64,000 nucleotides of DNA. It comes from Septoria linicola (taxonomy: Eukaryota; Ascomycota; Dothideomycetes; Mycosphaerellales; Mycosphaerellaceae). The notes beneath the pieces are model-generated. The model was not told the DNA's origin. It saw nothing but the letters and a program-made list of their open reading frames with translations, and did not search any database. Below are positions 47,113 through 57,578 of the stretch, piece after piece. A program made the translations under genes and the position numbers. Location: positions 1,736,001 to 1,800,000 of the forward strand of contig CP099421.1 in NCBI GenBank assembly GCA_024114885.1, given 5' to 3'. Position 1 is the stretch's first letter. Each line of letters starts with the position of its first letter.

Positions 47113-50100
47113 TAGAACTAGGTCCTTCTTATAGACTATAGCTATAAATCCTCTTAGAGTATCCTACCTAACTATAGAGGTAAAAGTTTCTATATAGTCT
47201 ACTTTATACTTTTAGAAGAACTCTTTTATAACTAGTCTTACCTTAAACTTTTTAATAGCTCTACTAAGCTTTCTTTTAATATTAAAGACCTATCTTAAGA
47301 TAACTAAGTTAGCCTCTTTTAGTAGGACTACTATAGTCTAGGTATTATTACTTATAAGTATATCTAGCTCCTTCTAAATAGCTTCTTACTAGAGATAACT
47401 CTACTTAAGATTACTTACTACTTCCTTATAGTTCCTTAGGATTAGAACCTCCTATTTATATATTCCTACTTCTTTAATAGCTAAGAATATAATCTCTTTA
47501 ACTTCTTTTAAGAATTCTAGGTTCTATAGAATACCTAGGTTAATAGAGCTTATAGTTAAGAAGAAAGCCTAATACTCTAGGAGTATTTCCTTATCTAGCT
47601 AACTATTCTAATCTAGCTTAAGCCTAATTAGCTTTAGCTTCTAGTTAAATCTATTAAGTTCTTAGAATACTTTCCTTTTTCTAAGAGTTTACTTTAAGGC
47701 TATCTACTCCTAGTCTATTTTTATAGTTTCTTAGCTAGAATTCTTAGATTCTTTCTTAACTTTCTCTTAGTCTAGGAATTTTCTATACTCTCCTATATCT
47801 TCTAGTAGAGGTAGAAGTTATATAAAGAGTTTCTTTCCTTTCTAAACCTATACTAATAGCTAAGAGAGAGGAGGCTTCTACTAGTCTAGACTAGGAGCAC
47901 CTAGGGTACTTCTACTAGCTTATAGAGTAGGCTAGCTAATAGTTCTTAGCCTTCTAATAGGTCTTCTTTCTAGAGCTAAACTAGGAAGATTCTTAATTTT
48001 AATATTTAAGTCTAATTCTCTACCTAGCTTATCTTTAAAGAAGATTATATTAGTATACTACTTAATAGCTTTTATATCTAGCTCCTAGAACTTCTATATC
48101 TTTACTATATTATTATAGTATCTAATAAATATAGTATCCTTTCCTCTATTTATTAGTTTATTACTCCTTACCTACTAAGGCTATACTCTTATATCTATAT
48201 ATACTATAGCTCTATATCTTTATACTTTAAGGTAGGAGACTATTAGTTTAATTTTATTAAAAGCTTTATTAGGTAAGAGCTTAAATCTCTTAATATTAGG
48301 TCTATTTAGGAGCTTATTCCTTATATATACTTATACTTTAAAAGCTTCTAGCTAAAACTTAATAGGTATCTTACTTTCTTTAAGTATTACTCTAATAGAG
48401 GCTTCTAATATTTAGATAGACCTCTTAACTACTCTATTCTAGAGTAAATTATAGGCCTTAGTTAGCTTAAGAGTAATTCTAAAGTCCTTCTCCTACTATT
48501 TAATTAAAGTAGTAATCTCTCTAGTATTATTAGCCCTTATAGACTTAAGGAGTACTACTAACTACCTTTCTACCTTAATCCTCTAGTTCTAAAGAGTAGT
48601 TAGTATATCTAATCTAGCCTTAAGTAGAAATGCCTATTTCTTTCTTAAGAAGTTATTAATAATCTTAAGCTACTATATAAAACCTTTTACTAATAATAGT
48701 AATAGTCTATAGATATCTACTAATATAAGAGCTAATCTTTTAGGTCTTCTCTTAATAGACTTACCTAGGTGTTTCTTTATCTTACCTATTATATAGATCT
48801 TATACTTATACTCTTCCTAGTTAGGAATTAGAATTCTTTTCTTTAGATTAGTAATTTTATAAAGGTTTAAGAGTAACCTTCTTCTAAAGTATATAAATCT
48901 TCTATACTATAGCTTCTACTATTCTAGATCCTTCTCTAATAAGGTAGTATAGGTATTATTAACCTCTATAGGATTATATAGTAAGTAATATAACTTTTCC
49001 TATAAGAGAGATAATATCTTACTAATAAATAGAATATCTCTAACTAGCTTAGTCTTTATAACTATTTAGCTATCTAGAGAGGTAAGAGTGAAATTAGGCT
49101 TCTAGACTCTAAATTACTTACTAAACTAATCCTATAAGATAAGATTTACTCTAAGATTAGGAACAAATAGTACTCTATTAAGTAGAACTTCTCCTTCTAA
49201 GATTCTCTTTATCTATACTAGTCTAGAGTAGGTTATATAGAGGTATCCTCCTTCTACCTTAATCTATACTTTCTTCCTTAGTAGCTTTACTAATCTAAAG
49301 AAGAATAGTTAGTTAGTTATATAGGATAAGGTATAGGAATCTAAGAGCTATTCTTAGAGTAATAACTTACTTTTAGCCTTAATTATAGAATAGACTAACT
49401 TATCTTAGTTATTATCTTCTAATAGGGAATTATTATTACTTCTAGAACTAGAGTAAGTTCTAGAATTAGAACTAGAACTAGACTTCTAGGCTAAAAATCC
49501 TTTCTTTAGAAGCTTTCTAGACTTTTCTATCCTCTAAAGCTATTTACCTATTCTCTAGATAACCTTCTTTAGCTTATTATATAATAATAACTTATAGATA
49601 GCTTTCTTAATATATCTAGTATTCCTTAGTAAAAAGGATCTTCTAACTTTCTCTCTAAGGAATAATCTCTAAGAGTCTTTCTAATTCTTAGTACTATTTC
49701 TCTACTAGGATAGTTTCTTAGTAGTAGAGAGGTTAGGATAATCTTTTAACTAGTACTTTCTTTTCTTATAGAGCTAGTATATTAGTAGAGACTTTCCTTA
49801 GTAGAGCTATCTAGATTAGAATATAGCTAAACCTATATCTATCTTATCTAGATTATCTCTTACCTCTTAAGACTTAAGTAGAAAGAGAATAGTATCTATA
49901 TCTAAGAATAGTTAGGTTATAATAGTATCCTTAGCTATTTAGTATAATATAGGTAGGGACTATAGGAGATATTTTAGCCTTTTCTCTTAGCTCTAGTAAT
50001 AAGCTTCCTAGGGATTAATCTTAGTAATCCTCTTACCTAGGCCTCTAAGGTATCTCTATACTTCTCTAATTATCTTATTAGGTAATATCCTAAATATAAT

Positions 50101-50910
50101 AAACTACTTAATTAGACCTATAGTATAGGACTTTAGGACTCTATTATATTTGTTCTAGAGAATTACTTATATCTTAGCTACTAGTATAGTAATATACTAT
50201 ATCTCTAGCTCTATCTTATTATTTTTACTAATACTATATCTAATACTAAACCTATATACTATATTATTTTTTAAGAAGTATTAATTCTAAGTAATATATA
50301 TCTAGAGACTAGTATCCTACTAAATTATATATAGGTTCTCTCTAATAATTAGTTAGCTAATTACCTAGAACTAGTTCCTTTTTTCTAGCTTATCTATCTA
50401 TAGCTTAAACTATTTCTTCTAGTTAGTTCTATCTAGGATTAGAATCCTTTAGCTCTTCTTGTCCTCTTAGTCTATTATAGAAATAGGTAAATAGAATAAA
50501 TAATTAGTAGAATACTTTAGACTAGCTAAGGATTCTAGAGAAGAGTAATTTCTTATAGTAGAGAGACTAGCTCTAAGAGATAAGGATTCCTCGTATTTAG
50601 GAAATTACTAAGACTTAGATCTTTCTCTCTTAGTAGAGTTTCTATTACTAGGTAGTAGGAAGGCTAGGTAGCCTCTTCTAACTCTAGTAATACTAGGTAT
50701 AATAGTAGAGAACTAGGTAGGTATTAATAAAGTAGAAATATACTACTATCTTATAGAGATCTTTACTAACTTATATACTACTAGGTACAAACTAGCTTCG
50801 TTAGTAATATAGTTAGAGAAACTTCTAGGCCCTAAATGTTTTCTATAAACTATAAGGGATATAAGTAACCTATACTAATATAGGTTACTTCTATTTAGTA
50901 TATAAACCTA
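47113..50910 (-). pseudogene. Copia-2 polyprotein, 5' portion (gag, integrase, start of RT)
   Basis: Antiparallel to 26.9-30.7 kb of Copia-1 over its whole length, with more TpA conversions and many RIP-type stops. It is cut at 47112 by the Gypsy-2 insertion and resumes at 20842 going left. Confidence 0.8.
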
Positions 50911-50921
50911 GGCTTATAACC

Positions 50922-51198
50922 TATTAAAAGTAGAGGGCGTATTATATACTATATAATATTAAGGAGGGTATAGCGTAGTAAAGAAGAATAGAGGATTAAT
51001 CTTAAACTAACTTATATATATAGTATAGTAGTAATATACTAGGAACTAAATATAAAGTTAATTAAGTTAGTTATCTAAGAAGAGAAGAAAGAGAAGTAAG
51101 ATATACCTCTTACTAAGCCTTAGGTAGATACCTTAGATATCTAGAACTATACTTAAATATCTATATCTAGACTAACTATCTAGAATATATTCTTAATA
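50922..51198 (-). repeat. Copia-2 5' LTR
   Basis: Same family as the LTRs at 26582 and 32603. On the minus strand the primer-binding site GGTTATAAGCC begins directly inside it (rc of 50911-50921). Confidence 0.88.
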
Positions 51199-51203
51199 TC
51201 CTA

Positions 51204-54173
51204 TATCTTAAAGATAGTAAAGCTATATAGGTTTTAATAGACAAGGGCTTTAATATTACTATAAGGCAATACTACTATATTCGGATTAATAGGCTAGGAC
51301 TATAGAAGATAGAGAGTAGTACGAATTATATAGATATAGAAGTATATATTATAGAAATACTAGCGGTAGAGCTAGACAAGTTATTAGTTAAAGTATATAA
51401 TAAGGGTAATCTCTATACTTATCTATAGTCTAAATATAATATTATTAGGTAGTAGGTACTCGTAGCTAAACCTTAGGTACTCGTAGCTTATACTCGTAGT
51501 AACTAGATTTATCGTATTACTTCTCTACTTAATCCTAAGAGCGTATAGCGTCGTCTTAACTATATAAACGAACACTATAGAGCTGTTATTATACCTAGTC
51601 TAGGCTTTACTATCTTAATAGATATATACTATAAGTTTAAGAAGTAGCTTATTTAGATCTACGCTAGTATCTATATCTATTCGTATTATATAGAGTAGAT
51701 ATATATTAGTCTATCTAGAAGGATAGCTATATTAGTTCTCGCTTAATACCTTATAGTACTACGCGCTATAGGTACTATATCTTAAATCCTCTAATCTAAT
51801 CGTAGTATAGAGACTATACTAGCTATAGATACTTATTTTAAGATCTAGAACGTTATCTATACTATAGAGTCGGAGGCTATAGTAGCTATAGGTAGTAAGC
51901 TATTACTACTATTACGATTTAACTAATACTTTAAGTATAGAACTAGTAAGATAAACTAACGTATTAAATTATAGTAGGCTTAGTAAGCTAAAGCTCTAGC
52001 GTTATAGAGAGGATACTTCTATTAATTACTAATTAAAGACTTATACGATAGCGATTTACTTATCGACTATATTACCTTTCTAGCGATATATATACTAATT
52101 ATACGCGAGGCTATTAGCGAGTTTATACGAGTATAGAATAGCTATAGGATCTAGAAATAGCTTAAGCGTCTATACGTTATTATAGGTATTCTATATATAC
52201 TATAATACTATCTATATATATACGGTACTAGTAATTAATCTATTCTACTACTAGACGGCGTTCTAGACGAGATTAAAAAGGAACTAGAGAGCTTTAGTAT
52301 ATAATCGTAACTACTCGCTATAGTAACTCGCTAATAAAATATAGATCTAGAAGCCTATCTACCTATAATAATCCTTAAATAGTATAGCTATACCTTATAG
52401 CTATATAGCCTTATACTACCTATAGATAGTAATACTAACTCTACTTCTAGTAAGTATATTTACTATTATACTTATTTAATACTACGTATACTCGTATTAT
52501 AGTATATCGTATTATAGTAATAGCCGACGCTTAGTAAGCTTAATAAGCTATTAGCTATACGTAGGTAGATTAATATATAGTAAATAAGAGATATATTTAT
52601 AGCCTCTAATAGTATACTAATCCTCGATAAAGATAATAGAATTATAGAGATAGAGTTTACTAACGATCTATAAGTTAATAATCCTTAAGAGCTGTCCTAA
52701 TTAGTAATAGCCTATAATATAGCGTTAAAAACCCTACTCTACGAGTATATCTACGAGGCTCGGCGAGTACGTACTTCTAAATATTTAACTATTCCTTTCT
52801 CTTTTAACCTATACTATTTACTCTCTACTAATCGACCTTATCTATTAGGCTTACTTACTATAACTATAGCCTAGTTCTAAAGTAAGTACTATATAATATT
52901 AGGCGTTAAATATAACTATATATTTAGTAGTTATCTTTACTATAGTTAATACGCTATATATAACCCTAACCCTTTAAATAAGTAAATCGTCTACGAGCTA
53001 TCGGTTATACTAGCGCCTACCTTAATAAGTCGCTCTACTATAGCGCCTACGAGTTATACGAGTACTATAGTTACTACTCCTAGAATAAATACTAGAGCTA
53101 CTACTAATATCTTTTCTTTATATTCTTAGGTTACTAATAAGGAGCGTAATATAGCTATTCTTAGGCTTAAGAAATATACTACTCCTAATACTAGTAGTAG
53201 ATTACTATCGTAGCGTCTAGTATCTACTCTACTACTAAAAGCTAAGTAGAAAGAGCCTCTAATTAAGTTCCTTTATATATATAAGCTCTATCTATAGTAT
53301 ATTACTATTAATAACTCTAGCGTTTAGACGTACTAGGATATCCGTCTATACGATACTACTATAGATATATAGACGGATTAAGACTAGTATACTAGCGATA
53401 ATATAACTCTTATAGAGTACTTCCTTTCTTACTATTTATAGCTACTAGCTACGCCGATTATAGATACTAAGGACTTTAAAGAGGTATTCTTCTATACTAG
53501 CTTCTAAGAAGACGATTAGCCTAAGCGAGTATCTAAAAAAGTATATATAGACTATTAGAATACTAATATAAGTAGAGCTATAGGTATATTTAGATAGCTA
53601 AAGGCGAAATAATCTAATAGGTAGGCCTATTTAATTAAGATCTATATATACTAGAGGAAGGGCTCTTAAGTTAAAGCTAAAGGTAAAGGTAAAGTAGATA
53701 AACGTAAGTACTATAAGAGTATAGCTACGAGTTAAGCGAGCTTATCCTTAGTATTTATAAGTATTAAGACTAAAGCTAGAATACGTATTAAGTAAGAGAA
53801 GAGTATATAGACTATAGCGGAGTACGATAGTATAAAGCTACCTAAGATAATTAATCTTTCTAATAACAAGGCCTCTATAAGTACTACGAGTCTAGGGATT
53901 ATATAGTAGCTTACTCTATAACCTATAGCTACTTAGTCTATAGATTCGGAGCTTAATAAGTAATTATAGGCTAGTCTAGCGACTATATAACTAATAATAT
54001 AGCTAACTATAGAGCTAACTATAGAGTTAACTATAGAGCTAACTATAGAGCTAACTATACCTATTAAGCTAGCGGCGAAGCGATAGAAGTAGCTATAGGT
54101 AATATATACTACTAGAGAGACTAGAAGTAGTAAATAGTACTCGCTACGGACTCGTAGAGTAAATACTAGTTAA
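51204..54173 (+). pseudogene. Transposase of outer element, part 2 (DDE integrase core and C-terminal region)
   Basis: About 990 codons in one frame, broken only by TAG/TAA codons of the RIP type. The catalytic core fits the fungal integrase-core transposase family. The first Asp is GAT at 51621. A region like YAGIDxYSRYI follows. The second Asp is now AAT at 51798 in an S-D-R-G context, and the third acid is now AAA at 51966 in NQRIExWW, where both Trp codons are TAG. Each of these changes is TpG-to-TpA. Downstream is a WNxHRIRxQ-like tail, then a ~600-residue low-similarity region ending in an LTIE repeat. The frame stops at 54171-54173. With part 1 the protein would be ~1,075 aa. Family assignment comes from motif recognition, not a search. 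Confidence 0.75.
54003..54059 (+). repeat. 12-bp tandem repeat (CTAACTATAGAG), about 4.75 copies
   Basis: Direct tandem copies with one RIP-type difference. In the transposase frame each unit encodes Leu-Thr-Ile-Glu, so it is a short peptide repeat near the protein's C-terminus. Confidence 0.8.
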
Positions 54174-54239
54174 ATTATAGCCTAAGGAAGATAAGATTAG
54201 AGGAATTAGTATACTAGGATAAGATAAGAGTAGATATTA

Positions 54240-55190
54240 GTTTTTATACTCGTAGTAACTCGTAGTTCGATTACTTATAAACTCGCTATACTAACTAGAC
54301 TATAATAGGCTTAGGAATATCGTCCTTTAGCTATATAGCCTTCTATAGTTTCTATATATCGCGAGCCTTACTATTAGCCTCTACTTTAAGCTAGTTAATC
54401 TAGCTATTAATCCCTCCTATAATACCGTCTATCCTATTAAGCCTATCCTCTAATACCTTTATATAGGTACGGAGCTCCTCTAACTCGCTAGACTCGCTAC
54501 TAGACTCGCTATCTTTATTATTACTAACTTATTTACTAGCCTAATAACTAGACTTAGCTATACGTATATAGTACGTATAAGGTACCCCTCCTATCTCTAT
54601 CTTATACTACTCCTTAAGACCTAGACGCTTATACTATAAGTATAGTATAATAGTAGTAACGCCCTAAGTCGTCTCTATTATATAGCTAGCCTTATTAAAC
54701 TTATATAGAGTATTCTTTACGACCTTCTTCTTATTCTTATCTCTACCTTCTACTTTATTAAGTAACTTCTACTATGTCGCTAGTATATAGTACTAATAGT
54801 CGGCGGTATTTAGTATAGTAGAGTAGTATAGGCGGTTAGAGGAGTTTAAGGAATTCTATAGCCTATTTTATACTACGAGTTAGTAGCGAGTATATAGAGA
54901 GTATAAAATTATCTACCTAGGAGTCTCTATCTCGTTAATATCTATCTTCTTAACTAGGGCCTAACTAGCTTATATAATTATACCTAGCGTTAAGCTTATA
55001 TTAGTAGCGTAAAGTATACTATTAAGTATTAGCTAAGCTAAAAGGCGTCGTAGAATACGCGCTATAACTTACTTAAGGCGATTGATACTATAAGTACTAT
55101 ATAAGGCCTCGCTGTCGCCTATAGTCGCTATAAAAGTAGTATTTATTAGGTATAGTTAGAGTAGTAGCGAGCTAGATATTAGTATTAAGT
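54240..55190 (-). pseudogene. Possible second ORF of the outer transposon (coiled-coil rich), RIP-degraded
   Basis: On the minus strand from the right end inward there is a stretch whose stops are mostly RIP-type. Its clearest part, near 54.3-54.6 kb, reads an acidic Ser-rich run followed by LEELRTYIKVLEDRLNRIDG, a good heptad coiled coil. Nearer the terminal repeat several frames compete, so I cannot fix a start. I do not recognise the product. It is convergent with the transposase frame. Confidence 0.4.
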
Positions 55191-55308
55191 AAGTACTATT
55201 GTTATCAGCGCGACAATAGCAAGGCTGCTAGCGTAATGTGAGCGTATAATAATGGCAGGTGCGGGTGCAAGTGAACAATAAAGACAATAGAGAGCGTGGC
55301 CGCATGCG

Positions 55309-55345
55309 GAAGTTTGATATGGCGGACTGGTCAGAATGGCCCACC
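55309..55345 (-). repeat. Right terminal inverted repeat of the outer DNA transposon
   Basis: Reverse complement of the left repeat, 32 of 32 bases in the core. It contains an ATG on the plus strand at 55336 that is in frame with the downstream PRCC-family gene. Confidence 0.9.
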
Positions 55346-55346
55346 T

Positions 55347-55354
55347 TACGAAGA
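55347..55354 (+). repeat. Candidate target-site duplication, right copy (TACGAAGA)
   Basis: Direct repeat of 18262-18269, separated by one base from the outer end of the right terminal repeat. Confidence 0.5.
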
Positions 55355-55449
55355 CCGACCTCGGTATACGAAGCGCGAGTCGACGTCAATCTTTCACAGT
55401 AACTATTGACGATCACGTTTCAACACGACAACTTGGACAACACATCACG
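55355..55449 (+). promoter_or_regulatory. Leader of the PRCC-family gene, right half of the split divergent promoter
   Basis: About 95 bp of normal-composition sequence between the transposon end and the chosen ATG. It is open in frame with the gene back to an ATG inside the terminal repeat (55336). Confidence 0.5.
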
Positions 55450-56514
55450 ATGGGATTGGTGGAATACTCGGACAGTGAGAGTGAGGGAGAGGAAGTACCA
55501 GCTCCAGCACCCAAAGTCACCGCAAAGCCAGCGACATTCTCCAAAGCAGCACCAGGAAAGCTGCAAGTCAGTCTGCCGTCTCTGAAGCCCGAGCCTGGTC
55601 GGAACGGGAACACTGCAGACAGCGATGGACCTCCAGCAAAGCGAGCACGAACGGGAGGCGCATTCAGTGCGTTCAATGCGCTTCTACCAGCTCCCAAGAA
55701 AGCGACAGCGACGACATCATCATCATTGTTGAAGAAGGGCGTCAGCTTGAAGACGAGCAGTGAGGCTGCTTTCACTCGCAACCCACTTCCACAGCGCACC
55801 GACGACGATGAAACATATCGTGCTCCTGATCTGAACGGAGTGACCGAGTCAAAGAAAGACGACCCGCCACCAGAACCGAAGATGGTCGCCAAGGCCACAA
55901 GATTCCTGCCATTGAGTGTATCGAGCAAGAAGAAAAAGAAGCCATTGCCCAAGATACCTGCTCCAGAGACTGCGAAGCCGATTGCAAACCCTTCCGACTT
56001 GAATGCGTCACATAGTATGACAGCTGCAGAGCCACCCAAGCCAAAGGCGAAGAAGTCACTCTTCTCAGTCACGCAAGAGGACCATGCACCCGAACCTGCG
56101 AGCACAGGAGACTACGAGCCGATCACGATAGAACGATCCCAGGTCCAACAGCAGATATCTCAACCGATATATCCCTCACAGCCCTCTGCTCCCGCCAATC
56201 CGAATTCTCTGGAGGCAGTAGCAGCAGATATGAATCTCACTCCTGCCCAGCGGCGGCAGCTATTCGGGCGAAAAGGTGGGGATGTGAGTGTCCAACACTT
56301 TGACCTAGATGCGCAGTACGCGGAGAACGAGAGAGCACGCGCAGCGGGCCAAGTGGTCGAGCATCGTGCTGTCAAGGCTGTTGCGCCAGGAAAGCACAGT
56401 CTACAGCAACTGGTCAACAATTCTCAAACTCAACAGGACGCCCTCCAAGACAAGTGGGCAGAGGGCAAACGAGCCAGAGGGGAAGGCGGGAGCAAGTACG
56501 GCTGGAGTACATGA
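55450..56514 (+). CDS. PRCC-family nuclear protein (mitotic checkpoint regulator, MAD2B-interacting domain)
   Basis: 354 aa from the ATG at 55450 (cacgATGGG). The protein begins MGLVEYSDSESEGEE, the conserved acidic start of PRCC-like proteins. It continues with a Pro/Lys-rich disordered region carrying basic NLS-like runs (KKKKKPLPK, AKRART). It ends with the PRCC C-terminal block: GKHSLQQLVNNSQTQQDALQ, WAEGKRAR and a final SKYGW. By family knowledge, PRCC is nuclear and linked to splicing and to MAD2B localisation. The frame also extends upstream to an ATG at 55336 that lies in the transposon repeat; the 38 extra residues do not look conserved, so I reject that start. The gene is divergent from Sin1. 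Confidence 0.85.
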   Translation: MGLVEYSDSESEGEEVPAPAPKVTAKPATFSKAAPGKLQVSLPSLKPEPGRNGNTADSDGPPAKRARTGGAFSAFNALLPAPKKATATTSSSLLKKGVSLKTSSEAAFTRNPLPQRTDDDETYRAPDLNGVTESKKDDPPPEPKMVAKATRFLPLSVSSKKKKKPLPKIPAPETAKPIANPSDLNASHSMTAAEPPKPKAKKSLFSVTQEDHAPEPASTGDYEPITIERSQVQQQISQPIYPSQPSAPANPNSLEAVAADMNLTPAQRRQLFGRKGGDVSVQHFDLDAQYAENERARAAGQVVEHRAVKAVAPGKHSLQQLVNNSQTQQDALQDKWAEGKRARGEGGSKYGWST

Positions 56515-56930
56515 AAGCCCGGGGTCCGACTCAACGTCTGAAGATCACAGACATGAGATCTTCCTGCTGGAAATATACTTCTGCTCCTGCTGTTCTAAGA
56601 CAGCAGATGGAGGAGCATGTATTCTCCTGATGAATCATGGTCATCGCCAGCATGTCTTAGCCAAGACTTCAACCGTACTTTTGAGGTGTAGATTGACAGC
56701 ACGAGTGACTTTTGTCTCTGGCAGAGACAACTCACTTCCGTCCAGAGTTGCACCACTGCATTAGATCATACATAAACACTGTCGTCCTGCACACTTTCGA
56801 CAGCAGATCAGACAACCGTGATTAGCAAAACTCCCTGACACCACCTGTAGACCCCAGAAGAGCTCGACAAAACTCCATCGGAGCACATACGCCGAACGAA
56901 ACTTCCTGAGCGCACACCGGGACGAACGCA
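56515..56930. other. Intergenic spacer
   Basis: About 415 bp with the PRCC-family 3' UTR and the next promoter. No gene, RNA or repeat is recognisable. Confidence 0.45.
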
Positions 56931-57578
56931 ATGCTTCCACTGGACTATCTTCAGTTGATCGTGGCTATATTGGCCATGTTCGGCTATATCGACAATAACG
57001 CTGACCTCGATCACTACTTCGGTGCTTTTCTCGGTCCTGGCGCCACTTCTCAAGATCGAAGCTTAGACTCCGAACTCCCTGATGCGGTGAAAAGCCTCGG
57101 AACTGATCCAGCCTCCGCAGAAGAAGAGTCATATGCCAACATGCTGCAGAAAACTTGCCTCCACGTGGGCAAATCTGTGAGGGAGTTAGCCAGAGTCTGC
57201 GCCGATCCTGATTTCTTGATAGCATTCTACACCGCCAGTGGAAAAGTCAGTCCTGCGCAGCTGACACTACTCAATAAGATGGCCCCTGCCGCGGTGAGTC
57301 AAGTTGTCTCTGTTGCGACAAGTGGTGCACGTCGAATCGATACTGCGTTCCAGGCTGCGACGCAAGCTTCACCTGACATATATCGCCTCGGTGGCTTCAT
57401 CCTGGACACTGGATTTCCGCTGATACAAAACTGCTTGGCTGCGGGCGATGGCGCCAGTACCTGGACGGAGCAATACGAAATGCTGTGGTCATGCATCTTG
57501 GCTAATCTGAAAGTGGGGTCGCTCGGGGGACTCATGGTCAAAACTGCAAAAGGGATGAAGAATGCCGGCTTACAGTAG
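56931..57578 (+). CDS. Hypothetical protein with hydrophobic N-terminus
   Basis: 215 aa, single exon, clean frame in normal-composition sequence. The first ~22 residues (MLPLDYLQLIVAILAMFGYI) could be a signal anchor or a buried helix. The rest is mostly helical and Ala-rich, with motifs such as ELARVCADPDFLIAFY and ASPDIYRLGGFILDTGFPLI. I recognise no domain. Minus-strand frames overlap it but are shorter and poorer in composition. Plausible as a lineage-restricted gene. Confidence 0.5.
   Translation: MLPLDYLQLIVAILAMFGYIDNNADLDHYFGAFLGPGATSQDRSLDSELPDAVKSLGTDPASAEEESYANMLQKTCLHVGKSVRELARVCADPDFLIAFYTASGKVSPAQLTLLNKMAPAAVSQVVSVATSGARRIDTAFQAATQASPDIYRLGGFILDTGFPLIQNCLAAGDGASTWTEQYEMLWSCILANLKVGSLGGLMVKTAKGMKNAGLQ

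Larger units (their letters stand above)
18637..51198 (-). mobile_element. Copia-2: full-length Ty1/Copia retrotransposon, interrupted by Gypsy-2
   Basis: LTRs of 277 bp lie at 18637-18913 and 50922-51198 in minus orientation. Net length after removing Gypsy-2 is about 6.3 kb, equal to Copia-1, whose sequence it matches in antiparallel. The 5-bp flanks are TTCTA (18632-18636) and TCCTA (51199-51203), a duplication with one later change. It lies inside the outer element's transposase gene. Nearly all CpA/TpG sites are converted, so it is heavily RIPed. Confidence 0.88.
18270..55346 (+). mobile_element. Outer DNA transposon with 32-bp terminal inverted repeats, integrase-core (DDE) type, filled by nested retroelements
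   Basis: The two edges of the AT-rich island carry a perfect 32-bp inverted repeat (GCCATTCTGACC...ATCAAACTTC at 18278-18309, its complement at 55309-55340). With one mismatch it extends to GGTG at the outer ends. The octamer TACGAAGA stands just outside both ends (18262-18269, 55347-55354) and is a candidate target-site duplication, though a few unpaired bases separate it from the repeats. After removing the nested Copia the element is about 4.5 kb. It holds a ~1,075-codon transposase frame (+) and a possible second frame (-). The interior is saturated with RIP, but the outer ~100 bp at each end still have CpA and TpG. Confidence 0.8.

Noticed and set aside
18400..55200. CRISPR-like or satellite arrays in the AT-rich island
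   Set aside because: The repetitive look (many CTA/TAG words) comes from RIP converting CpA/TpG to TpA. No regular spacer-repeat structure exists.
18270..55346. Giant Starship-type cargo element
   Set aside because: No tyrosine-recombinase (DUF3435) captain or host cargo genes are readable. The length is explained by nested LTR elements, and the ends are long inverted repeats with a DDE transposase.
55336..55449. Upstream ATG as the true start of the PRCC-family protein
   Set aside because: That ATG belongs to the transposon repeat, and the conserved family start MGLVEYSDSES begins at 55450.
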